From: Limnohabitans sp.
GTDB taxonomy: Bacteria > Pseudomonadota > Gammaproteobacteria > Burkholderiales > Burkholderiaceae_C
Length of the DNA stretch: 64,000 bases
NCBI GenBank assembly: GCA_009693505.1
Contig: SHXD01000002.1
Location: 1-64,000 of the forward strand
Direction of reading: 5' to 3'
Part shown: positions 28,989 to 37,448 of the stretch, one piece after another
How positions within the stretch are numbered: position 1 is the first letter of the stretch
Layout of the letters: each line of letters begins with the position of its first letter
Program-made: the position numbers and the translations under genes
Notes under the pieces: model-generated
Databases searched by the model: none
The model's input: the letters and a program-made list of their open reading frames with translations, nothing else
What the model was told of the DNA's origin: nothing

Positions 28989-29108
28989 AAACTTGCCAAT
29001 TACTCGAGTACCTTCCCTGACGCGCAACTTCTGCTTGTGCAGCGCGCAGCGCGCATCGTTCCAGAAGAAGTCTGGACAACGCTTGCAGAGGCGGAGGCTG
29101 CGCCATGA
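28989..29108 (+). pseudogene. Possible C-terminal remnant of a gene upstream of the response regulator
   Basis: A 39-codon stretch reads as a helical, protein-like tail (F-P-D-A-Q-L-L-L-V-Q-R-A then V-P-E-E-V-W-T-T-L) ending A-A-P and TGA at 29106-29108, which overlaps the ATG of the response-regulator relic as ATGA. That overlap is typical of two translationally coupled genes, for example a sensor kinase followed by its regulator. No convincing homology or start remains upstream. Identification is inference. Confidence 0.3.
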
Positions 29109-30053
29109 CGCCAGTTCTCGTTAAAACCGATATCGAGCAGTTTAGGACCATCATTAAACCAAACTGCTGATCGTGGACGATCAAGCCGTTAACGTGCTGT
29201 TGCTTGAGCGCTTGCTGAGCGGCGCGGGCTATTCCGATATTTCCTCCACACAAAATCCGACCGAGGTGATGGCGCTGCATCGACAAAACAGATACGACTT
29301 GATCTTGTTGAATTTGAACATGCCAGAGATGGACGGTTTTCAAGTGATGGAATGTCTCAAAGCAATAGAGACGAAGAGCACCCTACCCGTTCTGGTCATC
29401 ACTGCCCAGCCCAATGAAAAACTGCGGGCATTGAAGGTCGGGGCTTTGGACTTTATAAGCAAACCTTTCGAGGTTGCCGAGGTTTTGGCAAGAGTGCAAA
29501 ACTTGCTGCAAGTGCGCTTGTTGAATTTTGAGACACAAAAACTTTACGAGCAAGTTCTGATTGAGCAAGATCTGTCCGAGATGCTGCTCAACAACATGTT
29601 GCCCCAAGCAATTGCAGAGCGTCTGAAAGGACGATCCAAGCTCATGGCCAATCTCCTTAACCAAGCCATTGTGGACAGCTACGCCAATGTGACGGTTTTG
29701 TTTGCGGACATTGTGGGTTTTACAGCCTTTTCACAACTCGTTTGCCCCGAGGTCATGGTCGACGTTTTGAATGATCTCTTCACGCGTTTTGACCATATTG
29801 CGGAGCACCGTAGTCTGGAAAAAATCAAAACGATTGGTGACTCTTATATGGCGGCCGCAGGTTTGCCAGTGGTGGTGTCTGACCATGCCGATCGCGCTGC
29901 ACACATGGCACAGCGGGTCGGATCCATATGAGCGACGCAACCCGCGAAGCCTTGGTCCAGCCTTTCTCCAATGAGCATAGCGGTGTCATTCAAGTTAAAG
30001 ACAAGGGCGCGATGAGTACTTGGTTCTTGAACAACCGCGTTGCTTCCTACTAA
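29105..30053 (+). pseudogene. Broken response regulator-adenylate/guanylate cyclase fusion gene
   Basis: Ancestral product: an N-terminal receiver domain joined to a class III nucleotidyl cyclase domain. Lesions: (1) the natural start, ATG 29105, reads about 20 codons then stops at 29168, while the receiver continues in another frame from about 29161 (K-L-L-I-V-D-D); (2) the phosphoacceptor position reads L-L-N-L-N-M-P, Asn for Asp; (3) the cyclase half has F-A-D-I-V-G-F-T and K-T-I-G-D-S-Y-M but then jumps from A-A-H-M-A-Q to G-S-I and stops at 29929-29931; (4) the true C-terminus M-S-D-A-T-R-E-A-L to T-W-F-L-N-N continues in a different frame (29928-30053). By family comparison some 80-100 residues of the catalytic core are missing. 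Confidence 0.8.
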
Positions 30054-30148
30054 AGCCATCTAATTTGATTCAATCAAGATGCGGCTTTGTTTAAAAGCAC
30101 GCCTTCAATGCTTCAACGCCTTAAATAATACCTCTACTCAGCCTGGTC

Positions 30149-30166
30149 ATAGGGTTTTCATCCTAT
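30149..30166. promoter_or_regulatory. Inverted repeat ATAGG-N8-CCTAT upstream of the first Liv operon
   Basis: A perfect 5-bp inverted repeat 85 bases upstream of the livK-like start at 30251, in the gap after the broken cyclase gene. It could be an operator for the transporter operon. No local regulator gene is present. Confidence 0.25.
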
Positions 30167-30250
30167 TGCAATAGCCACGATCTTGTTAAGTTGAGAAAGT
30201 AATCTTTGCCCACCCAAGGGCTGAGCACGCACAACTCAAGGAGATCCTTC

Positions 30251-31540
30251 ATGTTCAAGAAATTTCTTTCCGCTCTCGTAGTGTCAAGTTTGTGGCTTTC
30301 AGGTGCAGCCATGGCACAAACCAAACAAATCAAAGTGGGTGTGATTTTTGATCTGTCTGGCCCCTTGGCCGCAGGCGGCTCTAATGCGAGCTATTTGGGA
30401 ACCAAATACGCCATTGATTTAATGAATGAACGCGGCGGCGTAGAAGGCCACAAAATTGTGCCAATTTACGTTGATGCCCAAAGCAAAACCGAAGTAGCTA
30501 TCAATGAAACTGAGCGCTTGTTGAACCAAGAAAAGGTAGACGTCATCATGGGCGTTTTCTCTTCCGCGCAATGCGTTCCCATGGCCCAACGGGTCGACCA
30601 AGCCAAGAAATTCATGTGGGCCAATGTCTGCGTGTCTTCTGCTGTTTTCAAAGACAAGAACCTGAAATATGTGTTCCGACCACAAGTTCACTCCGATCAA
30701 ATGGGCGAAACTTCTTGCCGCTTTTTGGGTGAAAACAGCAAAGCCAAATTGGGCAAAGAAGTTAAAGATCTCAAAGTGGCTGTGATCTATGAAGACGGCC
30801 CTTACGGTGCAGGAGTTGCAGCAGGCAACGATTTGGTTTGCAAACAATTGGGCATGCAAGTGGTCTTGAAAGAAGGGTACGCTGCAACCTCTCCTGACCT
30901 GTCTCCCTTAGTTACAAAGTTACGTCGAGCAAAACCCGATGTCATCTTGCACACTGGCTACAACCCTGACATCACTTTGTTCTTGCGCCAGGCAAAAGAG
31001 CAAGGTTTGAAGTGGGATGCATTGATTGGCCACGGTGCAGGCCACGGTCAATTTGACAAGCTGTTTGCCACTTTCAAAGATGACGCCAACTTGATCTTGA
31101 ATGTGGACCCAGTGGCAGCTCAATTGCTTGACGCTAAAACGCTAAAGCCAGGGATCGGCGCGCTGACAGCTGAGATGATCAAGCGCTACAAAGCTGAAGT
31201 GAAAGGTGACGAAATTCCCCCTCACGTTTCCATGGGCTTTAACCAAACCTGGATTTTATTGAGCGATGTGATGCCGCGCGCCATTAAAAAGTATGGTGGC
31301 TACGACCCAGAATCACTGCGCAAAGCCGCATTGGAGACGGACATTCCTGAAGGCGGCACGATCCAAGGTTATGGCGTCAAATTTTTCCCACCGGGTCACC
31401 CCATGTCTGGCCAAAACGAACGCTCTTCACCCGTCGTTCACCAGTACTCGGGCAACGACACATTTGTGGTATGGCCTAGAGCCATCAAAAGCCGCGATCC
31501 TGTGATGCCTCTTCCAAAAGGCAACTCTTACGCCAACTGA
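30251..31540 (+). CDS. HAAT ABC transporter periplasmic binding protein (LivK-like), operon 1
   Basis: 429 aa from ATG 30251, with AAGGAGA 6-12 bases upstream and a clean Sec signal peptide (F-K-K then hydrophobic, A-M-A-Q). Type I periplasmic binding fold: I-K-V-G-V-I-F-D-L-S-G-P-L, followed by G-V-E-G-H-K-I and Y-E-D-G-P-Y-G. Although the family is named for branched-chain amino acids, many members bind amides, urea, aromatic or dicarboxylic acids. It is the first gene of a five-gene transporter operon (K-G-F-H-M). The long insert and extra Cys residues (S-A-Q-C-V, N-V-C-V, S-C-R-F) differ from classical LivK. Confidence 0.85.
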   Translation: MFKKFLSALVVSSLWLSGAAMAQTKQIKVGVIFDLSGPLAAGGSNASYLGTKYAIDLMNERGGVEGHKIVPIYVDAQSKTEVAINETERLLNQEKVDVIMGVFSSAQCVPMAQRVDQAKKFMWANVCVSSAVFKDKNLKYVFRPQVHSDQMGETSCRFLGENSKAKLGKEVKDLKVAVIYEDGPYGAGVAAGNDLVCKQLGMQVVLKEGYAATSPDLSPLVTKLRRAKPDVILHTGYNPDITLFLRQAKEQGLKWDALIGHGAGHGQFDKLFATFKDDANLILNVDPVAAQLLDAKTLKPGIGALTAEMIKRYKAEVKGDEIPPHVSMGFNQTWILLSDVMPRAIKKYGGYDPESLRKAALETDIPEGGTIQGYGVKFFPPGHPMSGQNERSSPVVHQYSGNDTFVVWPRAIKSRDPVMPLPKGNSYAN

Positions 31541-31542
31541 TT

Positions 31543-32313
31543 GTGCTTGAAGTCCATGAACTGACCAAGAAATTCGGTGGCTTCACAGCCGTCAACCGAA
31601 TTTCTTTTGAAGTCCAGCGCGGAGAAATTGTGGGTCTGATTGGCCCCAATGGCTCCGGAAAAAGTACTACCTTTAATTTATTGGCGGGTATGTTTGAACC
31701 CACATCAGGCCATGTCATGTTTGATGGCCAGCCTATGTTGGGCTTGTCGTCTTCAAACATTTGCAAACGTGGGGTGGCCAGAACTTTTCAAATTCCCAGA
31801 CCCTTTCGCAAACTCTCGATTCTTGAAAATACCACCCTCGCCGCTTTCTACGGCTCAAGCGAACCCATCACAAAAAGCGAGGCCGAGCGCCGAGCGCACG
31901 ATGCCTTGTCCTTGATTGATTTGCCACGCGACCCCGGCATTCGTGTAGATGGGCTTGGCGCTGCAGGTTTGAAAAAACTCGAAATGGCCCGGGCCTTGGC
32001 CACACAACCCAAGCTGCTGCTAGCCGATGAAAGTTTAGGTGGCTTAGACGAAACAGAAATGGCACAAGCCGCGCAAATGCTAAAACGAATTCGCGATGAA
32101 CGCGGTATCACCATCATCTGGGTTGAACACATCATGGGGGTGTTGATGAAGGTGATTGATCGCTGCTTGGTGTTAGACCACGGCGAGTTGATCGCTCAAG
32201 GCTCGCCTTCGGAGGTCACGCATGACCCGCGGGTGATTGAAGTGTATTTAGGCACGGATGCCCAAAGTATTCAGCAGCAAGTTGCGCGCAATGCGTCGAG
32301 TCAGGACGCATGA
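31543..32313 (+). CDS. HAAT ABC transporter ATP-binding protein (LivG-like), operon 1
   Basis: 256 aa from GTG 31543, two bases after the binding-protein stop. Walker A G-P-N-G-S-G-K-S (residues 33-40) and a LivG-type F-Q-I-P-R-P-F Q-loop are normal. The ABC signature position reads G-A-A-G-L-K-K-L-E rather than L-S-G-G, a divergence seen in some HAAT LivG subunits, and Walker B is L-L-L-A-D-E-S with Ser in place of the usual Pro. The switch His is in W-V-E-H-I. It dimerises with the LivF-like ATPase encoded next, whose start overlaps by four bases. Confidence 0.85.
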   Translation: MLEVHELTKKFGGFTAVNRISFEVQRGEIVGLIGPNGSGKSTTFNLLAGMFEPTSGHVMFDGQPMLGLSSSNICKRGVARTFQIPRPFRKLSILENTTLAAFYGSSEPITKSEAERRAHDALSLIDLPRDPGIRVDGLGAAGLKKLEMARALATQPKLLLADESLGGLDETEMAQAAQMLKRIRDERGITIIWVEHIMGVLMKVIDRCLVLDHGELIAQGSPSEVTHDPRVIEVYLGTDAQSIQQQVARNASSQDA

Positions 32314-33017
32314 TGCTGGAGTTGAAAAATATCAACGCCGGCTACAACAGTTTTCAGGCGCTGTTTGATGTTTCTTTAAGCGTCAAAGCGGGCGAGGCCG
32401 TGGCCGTGATCGGGCCCAACGGCGCAGGCAAAAGCACCCTTCTGCGTGTCATCTCCCGATTGATTGAAGCCACTGCAGGCAGCATGCAGATGGAAGGCAG
32501 ATCCTACAGAGACCTCCCCTCGCATGAAGTGGTAGGACTGGGCATTGCACAAGTGCCTGAGGGGCGCCGATTGTTTCCGCGTCTGAGCGTTGAGGACAAC
32601 TTGAAAATAGGGGCCTACACCCCTGCCGCCCGCGCCAAACTGCAAGAGCGCTTGGACTATGTCTACAAATTGTTTCCGCGCATGGCCGAGCGGCGAAAGC
32701 AATTGGCAGGCACCATGTCTGGGGGCGAGCAACAAATGTGTGCCATTGGGCGAGCCCTGATGAGTGGCCCCAAATTGCTGCTTCTCGATGAGCCTTCTGC
32801 TGGCTTAGCGCCTGTCATTGTTCAATCTATTTTTGAGCTGATGCACCGCATTCGCGCTGAAGGCTATACCGTTTTAATTGTTGAACAAAACATCCAGCAA
32901 GTGCTCAAGGTGGTCGACCGTGCGTACTTGCTAGAAATTGGAAAAATTCGCGCTTCCGGGACTGCCGCCGAATTGTTGGCAAGCGATGAAGTTCATAAAG
33001 CCTATCTGGGGGTGTGA
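32310..33017 (+). CDS. HAAT ABC transporter ATP-binding protein (LivF-like), operon 1
   Basis: 235 aa, the second nucleotide-binding subunit. Walker A G-P-N-G-A-G-K-S, Q-loop V-P-E-G-R-R-L-F (characteristic of LivF), signature M-S-G-G-E-Q-Q-M and Walker B L-L-L-L-D-E-P-S are intact, with V-E-Q-N-I in the switch region. The start overlaps livG (ATGA) and its stop overlaps the livH start (TGATG). Together with the less canonical LivG-like partner it may provide the main catalytic ATP site. Confidence 0.9.
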   Translation: MMLELKNINAGYNSFQALFDVSLSVKAGEAVAVIGPNGAGKSTLLRVISRLIEATAGSMQMEGRSYRDLPSHEVVGLGIAQVPEGRRLFPRLSVEDNLKIGAYTPAARAKLQERLDYVYKLFPRMAERRKQLAGTMSGGEQQMCAIGRALMSGPKLLLLDEPSAGLAPVIVQSIFELMHRIRAEGYTVLIVEQNIQQVLKVVDRAYLLEIGKIRASGTAAELLASDEVHKAYLGV

Positions 33018-33886
33018 TGGAATTTTTTGACATATTTTTGCTCGAAGCGGTTCTCAATGGGCTATTGCTTGGTGGCTTGTTGGCACTTTTGTCTTTGGGC
33101 TTGAACCTGATCTTTGGCGTGATCGATGTGGTCTGGATTTCCTACGCCGAATTGATGATGGTGGGCATGTATGCCATCTATTGGTCACACACAAGCTTAG
33201 GTCTGCCCTTGGCTTTGGCTTTCATATTGGGCGTTTTGGGCGTGGCTGCTTTGGGCATGGCCATGCATTGGTTCATCATCCGGCCGGTTTTGTCGGCCGA
33301 ACCTATCAATCAATTGCTGGTCACGGGCGGTGTTTTGTTTTTTCTGCAAGCCTTGGCCACCGTGATCTTTGGCATTGATTTCAAAAACTTAGGTGTGCGC
33401 ATGCCCAGTTTGATGGTGGGTGATATCAGCTTGTCGATGGCGCGCCTGATTGCTTTTTGCGTGGCCATGGTGGCCATTGCCGCCACTTATTTGTTCTTGA
33501 ACCGAACTTTCGCGGGCACCGCCATTCGAGCCATCAGCCAAGATCGCAGTATCATGCCCTTGATGGGCGTGAACACTGAGCGCATTTATTTGATCACCTC
33601 GGCCATGGGAGGCGCATTGGCGGGTCTGGCAGCTTGTTTGTTGGTGCTGCAATACGACATACACCCCGCTATTGGCTTGTCGTTTGGCCCCATCACATTT
33701 TTGGTGTGCGTCATGGGCGGCTTAGGCAATTTATTGGGTGGCTTTATAGCCGCGTTTATTTTTGCACAGCTGATATCTGTGGGTGGCTATGTCTACGCCA
33801 TTGAATGGGGTTATGTGATGGCGTTTGTGTTCTTCATCGCCATGATGTTCATCCGCCCTGAAGGTATTTTATTTCGCAGGCGCTAA
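33017..33886 (+). CDS. HAAT ABC transporter permease (LivH-like), operon 1
   Basis: 289 aa from ATG 33017. Eight or so hydrophobic helices, with the LivH N-terminal motif L-N-G-L-L-L-G-G-L-L-A-L-L-S-L-G-L-N-L-I-F and the coupling-loop region A-I-S-Q-D-R-S-I-M-P-L-M-G-V. It forms the membrane channel with the LivM-like subunit three bases downstream. No unusual features. Confidence 0.9.
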   Translation: MEFFDIFLLEAVLNGLLLGGLLALLSLGLNLIFGVIDVVWISYAELMMVGMYAIYWSHTSLGLPLALAFILGVLGVAALGMAMHWFIIRPVLSAEPINQLLVTGGVLFFLQALATVIFGIDFKNLGVRMPSLMVGDISLSMARLIAFCVAMVAIAATYLFLNRTFAGTAIRAISQDRSIMPLMGVNTERIYLITSAMGGALAGLAACLLVLQYDIHPAIGLSFGPITFLVCVMGGLGNLLGGFIAAFIFAQLISVGGYVYAIEWGYVMAFVFFIAMMFIRPEGILFRRR

Positions 33887-33889
33887 AAC

Positions 33890-34858
33890 ATGCCTCTGAT
33901 ATCTTCCAACTATAAGTTTGGCGCCTTGCTGGCGGCCTTGATGCTGGCGCCTTGGCTAGGCTTGGGCTCCTATCCCTTGCACTTGATCATCATGGCTTTG
34001 CTGATGGGCTTTATCTACACCAGCTGGGCCTTGATGGGTCGCCTTGGTTTGGTCAGCCTAGGGCATGGCGCCTTCTTGGGCATTGGCGCTTACAGCGTGG
34101 TCTTATTGTGGAATCAATATGGCGTGCCGCCTTTGGCGGGCGCTCTTTTTGCGTTGGTCTTAACGGTGATTTTGGCATTGGTCATAGGCTACCCGTGTTT
34201 TCGTTTCAAAATTGTGGGGCACTATTTTGCACTTGTGACTTTGGCTTTGGCCGAAGTGGTGCGCTTGGTGATTGTGGCCACGCGAGAATTGACAGGTGGC
34301 TCGTTGGGCCTGACACCCAAGCCGGGCTTGCCCAATGAGGCCACTGCCTCTTTGTGGTCATTTCAATTTTCAAACCGTGTGGTGTGGTTTTACATTGTTT
34401 TGGCTTGCTGGCTTTTCGCACTATGGGTGTGGCGCAAAGTAGACCAAAGCATGTTGCGCGATGCACTCCAAGCCATCAGCGAGGACGAGGATGCTGCCGC
34501 ATCCATTGGCATCAATGTGACCAGAACCAAATTGAAAATTACGGTCCTCTCGGCAGCCATGACTTGCTTTGGAGGCGTTTTGTATGCGCAATACCAAGCC
34601 TATGTGAACCCAGATACCGTCTCGGGCATTGCCATTTCTTTGCAAATGGTTTTTGGTGTGATTGCCGGAGGGATGTTTGTCATGCTGGGGCCTACCTTCG
34701 GCGCTGTATTTTTGCTAGCACTCCAAGAAGTATTGCGGGTCTTGATTGGCAACCAAATTCATGGCCTCGACTTGTTGATCTACGGCGCCTTGCTGGTGTT
34801 CTTCATCATCCGCATGCCCAAGGGTATCTTGGGCTCGTGGCTGGAACGCAAAACCTAA
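33890..34858 (+). CDS. HAAT ABC transporter permease (LivM-like), operon 1
   Basis: 322 aa integral membrane subunit with the LivM hallmark G-R-L-G-L-V-S-L-G-H-G-A-F-L-G-I-G-A-Y and cytoplasmic loop A-I-S-E-D-E-D-A-A-A-S-I-G-I-N. It is the last gene of the operon and its final four bases overlap the end of the convergent CnbZ-like gene, leaving no room for a separate terminator. Confidence 0.9.
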   Translation: MPLISSNYKFGALLAALMLAPWLGLGSYPLHLIIMALLMGFIYTSWALMGRLGLVSLGHGAFLGIGAYSVVLLWNQYGVPPLAGALFALVLTVILALVIGYPCFRFKIVGHYFALVTLALAEVVRLVIVATRELTGGSLGLTPKPGLPNEATASLWSFQFSNRVVWFYIVLACWLFALWVWRKVDQSMLRDALQAISEDEDAAASIGINVTRTKLKITVLSAAMTCFGGVLYAQYQAYVNPDTVSGIAISLQMVFGVIAGGMFVMLGPTFGAVFLLALQEVLRVLIGNQIHGLDLLIYGALLVFFIIRMPKGILGSWLERKT

Positions 34859-35607
34859 AGGTGCACAACACGTTCGTGATGCACACTGCGAGCGTCCATT
34901 TCAAACTCCAACTCTTGAATGGGCGGATTGCAAATGTGCCACGACAGTCCAGGGCTCAACATGCCTGCGGTTTTGAACACCGTTGGAATCAAGGCTGAAA
35001 AGTCATGCACTGTGTAAATTTGTGCGGCTGTTAATCGGTTCCACTGCGCCTGCAAGCCCTGTGCCCGATCTTGCATGGTTTGCACCACATAGCGGACTTT
35101 GCGCTCAATGCCATCAGGGCTGGTGTCGCCCCGTGCCACAATGCCTTCAGGAAAAGGCAAATGCTCAGGCCATTCGCCGCTACCAGCAATCAGCCAGTCT
35201 GATTGGTTGGAAGTCTCAGGCACGGTGTAGGTAAAAGCATAAAAGCCCGGAACGTCTGGTGGTGAAAAAGCCGGCGCCAAGTTGCTGCGCGCTACAGGGT
35301 TGAGCCCATTTTGAATCAGGCCCCAATCAGTGAGTACCTTCACATAACTTTGATTGAAACCTCGAAAGCCCTCCATCGTGAAAGCGCTTGGCGATCTTAG
35401 CTCGCATGCAGCCAATGCCGTTAAAGGCCGATTGTTTTGCTGAAGGTGCTGACGAATCCAGTCAAAGCCTTGTTCAACCGGAACAACGCTTGAAAACCGA
35501 ATGCGCCGAAATGCAAAGCCAGGCAACGCAATAACGGCTTGCGAGTAGGGAAAGCCGCCTTCTAAAAAGGCATAAGAACCCGGGTTGAAATTGTGCAATT
35601 TGGCCAT
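34855..35607 (-). CDS. CnbZ-like (2-amino-muconate deaminase type) protein, putative
   Basis: 250 aa soluble protein. It begins with H-N-F-N-P-G-S-Y and has the conserved-looking blocks A-A-C-E-L-R-S-P, N-P-V-A-R-S-N, F-T-Y-T-V-P, A-G-S-G-E and Y-T-V-H-D. I associate this pattern with a family that includes the 2-amino-5-chloromuconate deaminase CnbZ, distantly related to RidA/YjgF; that match is from memory of the motif pattern, not a search. If right, it would remove an amino group from an enamine-like intermediate. The gene converges on the Liv operon 1, with a four-base overlap of the 3' ends, and is alone on its strand. Substrate unknown. Confidence 0.5.
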   Translation of the reverse strand: MAKLHNFNPGSYAFLEGGFPYSQAVIALPGFAFRRIRFSSVVPVEQGFDWIRQHLQQNNRPLTALAACELRSPSAFTMEGFRGFNQSYVKVLTDWGLIQNGLNPVARSNLAPAFSPPDVPGFYAFTYTVPETSNQSDWLIAGSGEWPEHLPFPEGIVARGDTSPDGIERKVRYVVQTMQDRAQGLQAQWNRLTAAQIYTVHDFSALIPTVFKTAGMLSPGLSWHICNPPIQELEFEMDARSVHHERVVHL

Positions 35608-35816
35608 TTCGCTGACTCCAGTTCAATGTGTAGAGTTATTGGCTTGCACTGCCCTGATGGCAAACAAACTCGCAGGGTTTGATAATGATTTTAATTCTAA
35701 GGCAATGCCAAGAATATGCGAATCAAAACAAACGCAGTGTTTCGTCAGGGCTGGACTTAGCTGATACAAAAAAGTGGGTTTCAAAAAGAACAATTAAGCA
35801 GAAATTAAAGTCGACA

Positions 35817-37370
35817 TTAGTTTTGACTTTGCACCTGCAGTCGGATGGCTTTTTTATCAACCTTACCCAGGCCTGTGGTGGGCAACTTGTCTACCGCATG
35901 AAAATATTTGGGTACATGGACAGCGCCTTTTTTGATTCGCACCATCTCGCTAAGCTCGCCCCACTTCGCCACTTGGCCAGAGCGCCACACAACGACCGCA
36001 TGCACCGCCTCTCCCCACTTTTCATGAGGGGCTCCCACCACCGCTACGGCTGCTACTGCGGGGTGCGTGGCCAACACATCTTCTATTTCACGAGGATAGA
36101 CATTGAAGCCTCCGGTGATCACCATGTCTTTAGATCTGTCCACAATGTACAAATACCCGTCCGCATCGCGCCTGGCCAAATCTCCGGAGTAGAGCCAACC
36201 ATATCGAAAGGCCACTGCGTTTTCATTCGACTTGTTGATGTATTCCTGCATCACCAGTGGACCCCGAACACATATCTCACCCACCTCACCAGTGGGCACC
36301 TCTTGGCCATGCTCGTCCAGCAAGGCCAGTTGAATACCTACCACTGGTGTGCCACAAGAACTTAGGCGATGCGGATGATTAACAGGATCATGTTCGTGCT
36401 TGTGCAAAACTGTCATGGCCATGGGTGCCTCAGATTGCCCGTACAGTTGCATGAAGATGGGTCCAAGTTCTGCAATACCCTCTTGCAGGCGTGCAGGTGT
36501 TATAGCGGCTGCGCCGTATATCAGGGTTTCCAAACTGCTGAGGTCATGGTCCTGTCGCACCGGCGAGTCAAGCAAGACATAGATCATTGTGGGAACCATG
36601 AAAGTGCAATTGACCCGGTGGCGCTCAACCAGTGTGCAAAAAGTTTTAACATCGAAGCCTGGGTGCATGATGACCGTGCCCGAGCGCATGAGCACTGGCG
36701 GAATCAAAGCGCCGGCGGCGTGGGTGATGGGTGTCATCGCCAAAAAGCGAGGGTTGGCAGGCCAATCAAAATCGGCCATTTGCATCATCACCATGGCGAC
36801 CATCACACGGTGGTTGTGCAATACACCCTTGGGTTTGCCGGTAGTGCCACCGGTGTAAATCAAAATGCAGTCATCATCCTCCTGGCTGCATGAAACAAGG
36901 GTCTGAGGTTTGTATTGCTTCATCAGACTGAACACATCGATTTGTTCGCCCCAAGTCCCCAGCCCAAGAACAGTGAAGGGCCGATCTACTGACTGAACAA
37001 TTTTCAAGGCACGCTCGCCAAAACTATGCGGCTCAACGATCATCAGTTGCACTTGCGCGTCTTCGACCTGATAAAGATGATCATCGGGTGAAGACATAGG
37101 ATTCATCCACACCACACGCAGCCCCATCACATAAGCCGCTGCCGAAATAAGAAAGGCATGTGGCCGATTTGTGGATAAAGTGGCAATGGTTTGACCGTGT
37201 TGCAAGCCCATGCCCTCAAGCACCTGAATGATTTGACTGACCTGGCGCCCCATCTCGCGGTAGGTGATGTGCAAGTCGGCCAGCACAAAGGCGTCACGAT
37301 CGCCACCGCGTTGAATGGCGGTGATGATGAGATCGCCCATGCTGCAGCCCTGATGGACTTGTGACTTCAT
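35817..37370 (-). CDS. AMP-forming acyl/aryl-CoA synthetase
   Basis: 517 aa. The nucleotide motif Y-T-G-G-T-T-G-K-P-K-G (172-182), Y-G-Q-S-E-A-P, the Y-S-G-D-L-A-R hinge and the C-terminal Lys motif T-G-L-G-K-V-D-K-K are present. The Y-T-G-G form (Gly instead of Ser) and the general layout resemble feruloyl/cyclohexanecarboxylate-type ligases. It lies beyond the terminator of the second Liv operon on the same strand, so it is probably a separate or read-through unit. About 200 gene-free bases separate it from the CnbZ-like gene. Confidence 0.85.
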   Translation of the reverse strand: MKSQVHQGCSMGDLIITAIQRGGDRDAFVLADLHITYREMGRQVSQIIQVLEGMGLQHGQTIATLSTNRPHAFLISAAAYVMGLRVVWMNPMSSPDDHLYQVEDAQVQLMIVEPHSFGERALKIVQSVDRPFTVLGLGTWGEQIDVFSLMKQYKPQTLVSCSQEDDDCILIYTGGTTGKPKGVLHNHRVMVAMVMMQMADFDWPANPRFLAMTPITHAAGALIPPVLMRSGTVIMHPGFDVKTFCTLVERHRVNCTFMVPTMIYVLLDSPVRQDHDLSSLETLIYGAAAITPARLQEGIAELGPIFMQLYGQSEAPMAMTVLHKHEHDPVNHPHRLSSCGTPVVGIQLALLDEHGQEVPTGEVGEICVRGPLVMQEYINKSNENAVAFRYGWLYSGDLARRDADGYLYIVDRSKDMVITGGFNVYPREIEDVLATHPAVAAVAVVGAPHEKWGEAVHAVVVWRSGQVAKWGELSEMVRIKKGAVHVPKYFHAVDKLPTTGLGKVDKKAIRLQVQSQN

Positions 37371-37402
37371 GCCTTGTCTCCAATATGGTGTGTCGCAGAG
37401 AT

Positions 37403-37433
37403 AAAAAATGCCGCAAAATGCGGCATTTTTTTT
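37403..37433. terminator. Bidirectional-looking rho-independent terminator after Liv operon 2
   Basis: TGCCGCA (37409-37415), 3-base loop, TGCGGCA (37419-37425), extended by A-run/T-run pairing on both sides. It lies 16 bases downstream of the minus-strand livK stop and before the CoA-ligase start, so it should end the long minus-strand operon. Confidence 0.85.
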
Positions 37434-37448
37434 AGCTGATGCAGTGAA

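Noticed and set aside
34354-34998. A 214-codon open frame overlapping the LivM-like gene and the CnbZ-like gene
   Set aside because: It crosses the 3' ends of two convergent genes with well-supported frames and encodes a Cys/His/Arg-rich non-protein-like sequence.
35679-36365. A 228-codon plus-strand open frame antisense to the CoA ligase
   Set aside because: Most of it mirrors the ligase gene; the unique first part has no ribosome site and no recognisable motif.
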